Assembly (NCBI GenBank): GCA_013204195.1
Contig: JABMOJ010000360.1
Location: forward strand, 1 to 7,049
Length of the DNA: 7,049 bases
Source: SAR86 cluster bacterium
Lineage (GTDB): Bacteria > Pseudomonadota > Gammaproteobacteria > Pseudomonadales > Azotimanducaceae
Reading direction: 5' to 3'
The position numbers were made by a program, and so were the translations under genes. The notes below the pieces were generated by a model that worked only from the letters and a program-made list of their open reading frames with translations, made no database searches and had not been told where the DNA came from. Of this stretch, positions 1 to 4,466 are shown in pieces; within the stretch, counting starts at the first letter, position 1, and the number at the start of each line of letters is the position of its first letter.

Positions 1-182
1 AGATTCAGACCCATACTATCCGGACCCAAACTGTTCGGACCGAATATTTTTCGGCCGAGGCCCTGGTGAAGGATCTTTACTCGAGCAAGCACTTCTGCCC
101 GAGCGCGGCAGGATGACGGCGTTGAAAACACAGGCTCGCACGCCAGCGCTGTTGAAAACCTATCACTATAAGCTTGTCATCC

Positions 183-218
183 AGCTCTATCTGTCAGACA
201 TAACTGGCAGATAGGGCT
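183..218 (+). terminator. Strong hairpin, possible terminator of a gene left of the window
   Basis: The arms 183-197 and 204-218 pair over 15 bp around the six-base loop ACATAA. Two of the pairs (186 with 215, 194 with 207) are G-U in RNA copied from the + strand, but would be A-C mismatches in RNA from the - strand. The hairpin therefore folds fully only as a + strand transcript. Only three Ts (218-220) follow, so it is a weak intrinsic terminator at best. It could instead be a structured RNA end or a processing site. Confidence 0.4.
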
Positions 219-420
219 TTCAAAAATCCATGTTTTTGCGTTTTAGTGCAACGCTTCAAAACAACCGCATATACCTCAATCACTTGTTTAAAACGCGCTA
301 AAACCAGGCTTATAACTGCGCTTAAAAGCAGGTTAACCCATAGTTAAAAAAGAGGCCCAGGCTCTAGCTTAGAAGATTGCACCCTGAAACAATCTTCACA
401 TTCTATTGATGAACTCAGGC

Positions 421-490
421 CCCTAAACTTAAATCCCTAATTTTAAATCCCTCCACTTAAATCCCTAAGCTTAAATCCCTAAGCTTAAAC
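421..490. repeat. Five tandem 14-nt units, consensus CCCTAAGCTTAAAT
   Basis: The units start at 421, 435, 449, 463 and 477 with no gaps. The last two are nearly identical (CCCTAAGCTTAAAT, then the same ending in C). The first three differ at two to four positions in the middle (AAAC, AATT, CCAC). The array is AT-rich and lies in non-coding DNA. Iteron-like spacing can suggest protein binding, but no replication gene is nearby, so simple slippage expansion is equally likely. Confidence 0.9.
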
Positions 491-572
491 AAACGCCTCT
501 CGCTAACGGCTTCTTACCAATAGCCGAGAACCGGTCGTACCCAATGCCTCGCATCACAGAAACTTGTGCCTC

Positions 573-604
573 AATTCAAATTCCAATTCCAATTCCAATT
601 CAAC
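573..604. repeat. Hexanucleotide array of TTCCAA units
   Basis: Three perfect TTCCAA units run from 581 to 598. They are flanked on both sides by the related string CAATTCAA (573-579 region and 596-603). This is a short microsatellite-like tract of a type that can change copy number by slippage. Confidence 0.8.
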
Positions 605-626
605 TCACATTCAACTGGCCTGCTGT

Positions 627-664
627 TGAGCATTTGCTGAGCATTTGCTGAGCTTTTGCTGAGA
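627..664. repeat. Three tandem 11-nt units, TGAGCATTTGC
   Basis: Two perfect copies (627-637, 638-648) are followed by one with a single change (649-659, A to T) and a partial fourth (TGAGA, 660-664). This array is unrelated in sequence to the 14-nt and 6-nt arrays just upstream. All three lie within 250 bp of non-coding DNA. Confidence 0.85.
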
Positions 665-749
665 TCAAATCGCCTAAATAAATTCCGCCACTGGCGCTGA
701 CCCTGCAAATTTGCTGCAATTAGTCTCGCCCAAGCACCACCTCCCCTCA

Positions 750-763
750 TTGACTTGAGTCAA
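750..763. promoter_or_regulatory. Inverted repeat TTGACT-TG-AGTCAA, candidate operator
   Basis: Perfect 6-bp arms flank a 2-nt centre, 62 nt before the likely start at 825. The left arm resembles a -35 hexamer, but I find no good -10 at normal spacing. Its role as an operator is inferred only from symmetry and position. Confidence 0.3.
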
Positions 764-776
764 CGACTAGCGGGCT

Positions 777-788
777 TTGTCGCGACAA
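777..788. promoter_or_regulatory. Perfect 12-bp palindrome TTGTCGCGACAA, candidate operator
   Basis: The palindrome has no spacer and its centre lies 26 bp from the centre of the inverted repeat at 750-763, both just ahead of the gene at 825. Its 8-bp core GTCGCGAC occurs again at 1218-1225, after that gene and before the next. A palindrome across the alternative TTG start at 777 argues that this stretch is control DNA rather than coding DNA. Confidence 0.3.
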
Positions 789-824
789 TATGACTCCCTG
801 CTCTCAGGGCAAGCTAGATACAAC

Positions 825-1178
825 ATGACAATTTTGGCTATCGGTATAGACAACCAAACTCTCGAAAAAGCGCAGCCCGATCTGGACGCTGTTTTACGGC
901 GCCTCGCGCAGAATCACGAGAGCCTAGACCCAACTAATATCATCCATGCTAGCAATGTGCCTGAAGCGATCGATATCATTGCGCGACCGGATGAGCTGTC
1001 CGCCATTCTTGTTGATTCTCGCGCCTCGACCCAGCTACTTCACGACATTACGCTGCTCCTGGGCTACACACCCATCACCACTGACGTTGTCATTCTCTTG
1101 CGCGCCACTGACACGATTGACCGAGAGACGCTCGCGGCTCTCGGCGTCATCACCGTCGACGCCCTGAAGCCCAACTAG
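825..1178 (+). CDS. Unrecognised small protein with receiver-like alternation
   Basis: I do not recognise this 117-residue protein. It has no signal peptide, membrane segment or cysteine. The pattern of strands and helices recalls a CheY-like receiver: a hydrophobic strand at residues 2-8, a helix near 45-54, a strand AILVDS (60-65) with Asp64 where the phosphorylated Asp would sit, a strand VVILL (88-92), and a final strand ending in Lys115-Pro116. The acidic pair after the first strand is missing (only Asp9), the Thr after the fourth strand is out of register, and the last helix is absent. Any phosphorylation role is therefore doubtful, and a degenerate pseudo-receiver is the most that can be inferred. 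The start is uncertain: the same frame opens at TTG 777, adding 16 residues, but the fold-like part begins at ATG 825. Neither start has a good ribosome-binding site; AGGG at 806-809 is too far away. It stands alone, with 189 bp before the next gene. Confidence 0.5.
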   Translation: MTILAIGIDNQTLEKAQPDLDAVLRRLAQNHESLDPTNIIHASNVPEAIDIIARPDELSAILVDSRASTQLLHDITLLLGYTPITTDVVILLRATDTIDRETLAALGVITVDALKPN

Positions 1179-1367
1179 GCAGGGCTATCTTGAAGTGATT
1201 CAACAGCGCTATTTGCTGTCGCGACGACATTGACCTAATATCCGCTTCGCTCAATACAACCAACGCCATTCTTCGCGCCTGTAGCCGAATTAACGCCGCG
1301 GTATACGCAATAAACGATTGAATGCTCGCGCGGCGCAGAGTAAGAACTTTGACTGGGACTTGAGACC

Positions 1368-2174
1368 ATGCAGAAACATATCACCATCCCTGAACGCTTT
1401 CGTGGCCCCCCAACATCGGGCAATGGCGGCTACGTCGCCGGTGCGTTTGCAGAACAAGTACAGCAAAATCCAGACCAAGCGGTCGAGGTCACCTTACGAG
1501 CTCCGATTCCGTTGAACGCCGCGATGAGCGTCCACCGGCACGACGCAGCGGACCGCGCTTCCGTGACAATCGAGATCGACGCTGACAGCACCAGCGCGTT
1601 ATCCACCACTAAGACCTTGATCGCCGAAGTCAGACTCCAGCCCTTCAGCCTCGACATACCTACTCCACCCACTTACCAACAAGCACTGGCTATCAGACAC
1701 CTTGCCGTGCCCCTGCAACAGCGCCAGGACTCCCCCATGCCCGGCAGCCTGGGGCTTCACCCAATATGCTTCTGCTGTGGTGCCGGTCACCCAACCGGCT
1801 TACAGGTCTATGCTGCACCGCTGCAGACTGGCCAGGTCGCTGCAGCCTGGCAAACCCGCGCCGAATGGGCGGATTCAGATGGCCTGCTACCAGCCAGGTT
1901 TTTATGGACAGCGTTGGATTGCCCTGGACAATTGGCCTATTTCCACGCCGGTCAACTCACAGGATTACTGGGTCGCATGACAGCCCGCGTTCATGGTACT
2001 GTCCGCGCGGGGGAGCCACTCGTGGTCACTGCCTGGCCGATTAATGTCGATGGCAAAAAGCACTTTGCAGGATCAGCGATTTTCAACCAAAAGGGCGAGC
2101 TGATCGCACAGGCGATCGCGGTCTGGATAGGCAAGCGAGCGATGACCGAGGGGGCTAGCCCTAGCACAACCTAG
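1368..2174 (+). CDS. Double-hotdog thioesterase-like protein
   Basis: This 268-residue cytoplasmic protein probably has two hotdog domains, the fold of acyl-CoA thioesterases and related hydratases. The first half begins with FRGPPTSGNGGYVAG (residues 11-25), typical of this family. The second half opens with a CFCCGAGHPTGL motif (134-145; Cys134, Cys136, Cys137, His141) and contains WTALDCPG (180-187), the usual hotdog central helix. These features match a family of uncharacterised thioesterase-superfamily proteins found in actinobacteria and proteobacteria. The substrate is unknown, but an acyl-CoA is likely by fold and by the acyl-CoA dehydrogenase 113 bp downstream. ATG 1368 is the only reasonable start: an in-frame TGA lies at 1350-1352 and the domain begins within a few residues. 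The ribosome-binding site is poor. The last dozen residues are low-complexity and probably disordered. The family call is fairly sure; the enzymatic activity is not. Confidence 0.8.
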   Translation: MQKHITIPERFRGPPTSGNGGYVAGAFAEQVQQNPDQAVEVTLRAPIPLNAAMSVHRHDAADRASVTIEIDADSTSALSTTKTLIAEVRLQPFSLDIPTPPTYQQALAIRHLAVPLQQRQDSPMPGSLGLHPICFCCGAGHPTGLQVYAAPLQTGQVAAAWQTRAEWADSDGLLPARFLWTALDCPGQLAYFHAGQLTGLLGRMTARVHGTVRAGEPLVVTAWPINVDGKKHFAGSAIFNQKGELIAQAIAVWIGKRAMTEGASPSTT

Positions 2175-2287
2175 TCAATTGAACCTTAGAGGCCAGCGAA
2201 TCGAACGCTATTTACCCCATTAATAGTCATTTGCACCAACCAATAATTATGGCCTACTTGTACCCAGACGATTTCAAGGAGTAACAG
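2175..2287 (+). promoter_or_regulatory. Leader of the acyl-CoA dehydrogenase gene with strong ribosome-binding site
   Basis: AAGGAG at 2276-2281 sits 6 nt before the ATG at 2288 and fixes that start. Upstream is an AT-rich patch around 2241-2250 (CAATAATTAT) that could hold a -10 element, but I cannot pair it with a convincing -35. I see no PsrA- or FadR-like operator. Whether the gene has its own promoter or is read through from the gene before it is open. Confidence 0.4.
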
Positions 2288-3481
2288 ATGTCGAATTTAG
2301 ATACTTTCCGTGACGAAACCCGCACTTGGCTTGAGGCCAATTGCCCACAGACTATGCGGAATCGAACATTTCACTGGGAAGATGCCCACCTGATTTATGA
2401 TACCGATGACGCGCGACAGTGGCTGAAGGTCATGGCAGCACGGGGTTGGACAGCACCCACCTGGCCAAAGGAGTATGCCGGTGGCGGTCTCTCGGCGGCA
2501 GAAGCTCAGATACTTTCGCAGGAAATGGGCCGCATCAAGGCCGTTGCAGCCAGCTCGGGCATGGGCTTAGCCATGATCGGTCCAACATTGCTCGAATATG
2601 GTACCGAAGAACAAAAGAAGCGCCACCTGCCGAAGATCGTCAGCGGCGAAGCGACTTGGTGCCAAGGCTACAGCGAACCCGGTGCGGGCTCTGATCTGGC
2701 CTCACTGCAGACCAAAGCGGTTATCGACGGCGATAACTTCGTGATCAACGGCCAGAAGGTTTGGACCTCCGGTGCCCAGTACGCAAACTGGATGTTTGCT
2801 CTGGTGAGAACCGACCCCAATGCGTCTAAACATGACGGTATCAGTTTTGTATTACTGGATATGCTGCAGCCCGGCGTGACGATTAAACCGATCGCATTGA
2901 TTTCAGGCTCCTCACCGTTTTGTGAAACATTTTTCGACGACGCCCTCGCCAAGCGTGAAGATCTGGTGGGTGAATTAAATAAGGGCTGGACGGTCGGCAA
3001 GCGTCTACTTCAGTTTGAGCGTTCTGGCATCGGCGGCCTCTCAGGTGGCGCCAAAAAGCGCAAGCCAGGTGAGATTAAACGCAATGAATTTGCGGAAATC
3101 GCCGCCGAGTATATCGGCAAAGTTGACGGCAAAATCGCCGATCACGGTGTAAGAGCCGAGATTCTTGATCATTCGATGACGGAACGTGCATTTCAGCTGA
3201 CCGCCCAACGAGTCGTGCAGGAAGCCTCAACCGGCAAAACCCCAGGCGCCGCGACCTCAATATTCAAACTGGTAGGCTCTAACCTGGCGCGCAATAGCGC
3301 CGAACTGAAATCCAAACTGATGGGCACTCAAGGCATCGGTTGGCAGGGCGAGGGCTTTGATGACAAAGAACTCGAAACCACAAAGAACTGGCTGAGCAGT
3401 CGCGCTGTCACAATCTACGGTGGCACCAACGAAGTGCAGATGAACATCATCAGCAAGCGCGTTCTAGGCCTGCCAGACTGA
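2288..3481 (+). CDS. Acyl-CoA dehydrogenase (FadE/PimC-like)
   Basis: This flavoenzyme introduces a 2,3 double bond into an acyl-CoA and passes electrons to electron-transfer flavoprotein, in the cytoplasm. At 397 residues it has the normal length. The N-terminal helical domain covers about 1-120. The middle beta domain carries the first family signature, WCQGYSEPGAGSDL (124-137), and the flavin-contacting WTSG (159-162). The C-terminal helical domain ends with YGGTNEVQ (377-384) and the usual ISKRVLGLPD tail. The short-chain and medium-chain enzymes have their catalytic Glu in a YEGT motif, but here that position is Gly378. The base is probably Glu244 in the FER motif (243-245), the position used by isovaleryl-CoA and long-chain enzymes. 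This points to branched, long or ring-derived acyl-CoAs rather than simple short chains, which is an inference. The start is fixed by AAGGAG six nt upstream. No partner subunit gene is visible. A hairpin starts 15 nt after the stop. Confidence 0.95.
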   Translation: MSNLDTFRDETRTWLEANCPQTMRNRTFHWEDAHLIYDTDDARQWLKVMAARGWTAPTWPKEYAGGGLSAAEAQILSQEMGRIKAVAASSGMGLAMIGPTLLEYGTEEQKKRHLPKIVSGEATWCQGYSEPGAGSDLASLQTKAVIDGDNFVINGQKVWTSGAQYANWMFALVRTDPNASKHDGISFVLLDMLQPGVTIKPIALISGSSPFCETFFDDALAKREDLVGELNKGWTVGKRLLQFERSGIGGLSGGAKKRKPGEIKRNEFAEIAAEYIGKVDGKIADHGVRAEILDHSMTERAFQLTAQRVVQEASTGKTPGAATSIFKLVGSNLARNSAELKSKLMGTQGIGWQGEGFDDKELETTKNWLSSRAVTIYGGTNEVQMNIISKRVLGLPD

Positions 3482-3495
3482 GACTTCGGCAATAA

Positions 3496-3525
3496 ACGAG
3501 ATTGTGGCCTAGGTCACAATCTCGT
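3496..3525 (-). terminator. Perfect 11-bp hairpin between convergent genes, likely shared terminator
   Basis: The arms ACGAGATTGTG (3496-3506) and CACAATCTCGT (3515-3525) pair perfectly around an 8-nt loop that contains CCTAGG. Read on the - strand, the stem is followed by TTTATT, a reasonable though short U-tract, so it should end the ccoH-ccoI-ccoS-Yip1 transcript about 90 nt past its last stop. On the + strand it lies 15 nt after the acyl-CoA dehydrogenase stop but has no T-run, so termination in that direction would be weaker. Confidence 0.7.
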
Positions 3526-3598
3526 CCTCCGCTTTACCGTCATTCACTATCTCCGCGCTACCGCAGGACATGCACAGAAGACTGTATCTGTGCAAAGG

Positions 3599-3626
3599 TT
3601 AATCCGTGAAAGGCTTAATCCGTGAA
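3599..3626. repeat. Tandem duplication of the 3' end of the Yip1-like gene
   Basis: TTAATCCGTGAA occurs at 3599-3610 and again at 3615-3626, each preceded by a similar AAGG/AGGC string. The second copy is the end of the coding sequence, including its TAA stop (3615-3617). The first copy lies just past the stop. This looks like a small slippage duplication and does not change the protein. Confidence 0.7.
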
Positions 3627-4211
3627 GACGGGCATGGCACCCATTTCCCAGAGAATAACGGTTGCACCGAGTAACGCTGCGCATAATACCAGGGCCACAC
3701 CCACCATGGCGCTGGCAAACAAAAAACCTCGCTCCTTAGGAATCCGCATCACAATGGGTACACCGATATATAACAGGTACACCGTGTACGCTGCAGCAGC
3801 GCAACCCAACAACATATCGAGCCACAGCACAGGGTAGAATCCAGTCAGGCCGCAGACAAATAAAGGCGTTAGTGTATAACCCGCAATACTGACCCCTTTA
3901 CCCAGCGACGAACTCTCCGCACCATAAGTTTCTGACATCCAGTGAATCATATAGCCAAGAAAGGCTGACGCGAGCAGGATGGCGACAAAAAACAGCAGCA
4001 TAATTTGCGCAGCACTCTCAGCGGTGAGTTTGATCACCCGCTCGCCTACCTGCCAGCCAATCTGAGTCGAACCATAGTACCAAGCGATCGGCGCTAACAT
4101 GGCCATCCACAACAGATACTTGAGGTAGTGACCGACAACCGAGCCGGCACCTGCCCGTATTTTTTCCCATTCCTGCCGGGGGCTTAACAAAATACCAAAC
4201 AGATGATTCAT
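3615..4211 (-). CDS. yohC: YohC-like inner-membrane protein, Yip1 family
   Basis: This 198-residue integral membrane protein has about five hydrophobic segments (near residues 29-46, 68-89, 107-127, 129-150 and 163-187). It closely resembles E. coli YohC as I recall it. It shares an N-terminus of the type MxHLFGxxxxP, the STQIGW string (48-53), a GYTLTPLF segment (111-118) followed by GLTGFYPVLW (121-130), YLLYIG (145-150) and the end VILW (185-188). The Yip1 family in bacteria has no established biochemical role; eukaryotic members act in vesicle traffic. The ATG at 4211 is preceded on its strand by AGGAGA with 5-nt spacing. The gene starts 24 nt after ccoS stops, so it is almost certainly co-transcribed with the cbb3 oxidase assembly genes, where other gammaproteobacteria often have a SafE/TauE-like protein or an Fnr regulator. 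A membrane role alongside oxidase assembly is possible but rests only on position. Confidence 0.82.
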   Translation of the reverse strand: MNHLFGILLSPRQEWEKIRAGAGSVVGHYLKYLLWMAMLAPIAWYYGSTQIGWQVGERVIKLTAESAAQIMLLFFVAILLASAFLGYMIHWMSETYGAESSSLGKGVSIAGYTLTPLFVCGLTGFYPVLWLDMLLGCAAAAYTVYLLYIGVPIVMRIPKERGFLFASAMVGVALVLCAALLGATVILWEMGAMPVFTD

Positions 4212-4235
4212 AGCGTTCTCCTGCGTTCTTCTGGA

Positions 4236-4466
4236 TTATTTGAGATTAGAACCTTCAATTCGATGTTGCTCCTGCAACAGACTCTTCGACTCATCCGCCT
4301 GAATCGGTAACGAGCCAGGCGTCTCGACCACCTCGTCAAACAATATGCGATAGGCTTCTTTATCTAAATCGTCGTATTGATCGTTACGCACGGACCAAAC
4401 AAACGCCCATAGGGCAACCACGACAATAAGCAGACTTACGGGCACGAGAACAAAGACTATTTCCAT
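4236..4466 (-). CDS. ccoS: cbb3-type cytochrome oxidase assembly protein CcoS
   Basis: CcoS is a small membrane protein needed to insert the cofactors (haem b and copper) into the cbb3 oxidase. The 76-residue product fits the family. It has one N-terminal membrane helix (about residues 3-25), a short basic stretch with Arg27, then the conserved motif DQYDDLDKEAYRILFDE (29-45), which is diagnostic for CcoS. The acidic, glutamine-rich tail (46-76) is variable in the family. The frame stays open upstream, inside ccoI, but the start is taken at 4466 because it gives the correct CcoS N-terminus and has a good ribosome-binding site. The gene overlaps the end of ccoI by 10 nt, which suggests coupled translation. 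Together with ccoH and ccoI it forms the standard assembly cluster. Confidence 0.93.
   Translation of the reverse strand: MEIVFVLVPVSLLIVVVALWAFVWSVRNDQYDDLDKEAYRILFDEVVETPGSLPIQADESKSLLQEQHRIEGSNLK

Larger units (their letters stand above)
1..776. other. Long stretch without a convincing gene; hairpins and short tandem arrays
   Basis: No reading frame here looks like a complete gene. Two + strand frames are open from the left edge, one closing at TGA 114-116 and one at TAG 212-214. Either could be the tail of a gene lying outside the window, but neither is long enough to decide. The stretch holds a strong hairpin at 183-218 and a weaker one with an 8-bp stem (372-379 pairing with 390-397, loop of 10). 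It also holds three tandem arrays between 421 and 664, and a 9-nt direct repeat GTTGAAAAC at 121-129 and 151-159. Positions 220-660 are visibly richer in A and T than the genes to the right. I see no tRNA cloverleaf, insertion-sequence end or CRISPR pattern. Confidence 0.6.

Noticed and set aside
2..214. Open + strand frames from the left edge (one to TGA 114-116, one to TAG 212-214) as the tail of an upstream gene
   Set aside because: Both are short and neither translation shows a recognisable motif. One ends inside the hairpin. The two overlap in different frames, so coding cannot be assigned without sequence to the left.
421..490. The 14-nt array as plasmid-type iterons marking a replication origin
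   Set aside because: There is no replication initiator gene or DnaA-box cluster, and the flanking genes are ordinary chromosomal functions.
421..664. The tandem arrays as a CRISPR array
   Set aside because: The units abut directly with no spacers and are too short, and no cas gene is present.
1230..1258. Promoter ahead of the hotdog gene (TTGACC at 1230-1235)
   Set aside because: The matching -10 region (AATACA near 1253) agrees at only three positions, which is too weak to call.
2668..3000. Open - strand frame of 110 codons opposite the acyl-CoA dehydrogenase
   Set aside because: It overlaps the signature region of a clear gene on the other strand and has no family resemblance or ribosome-binding site.
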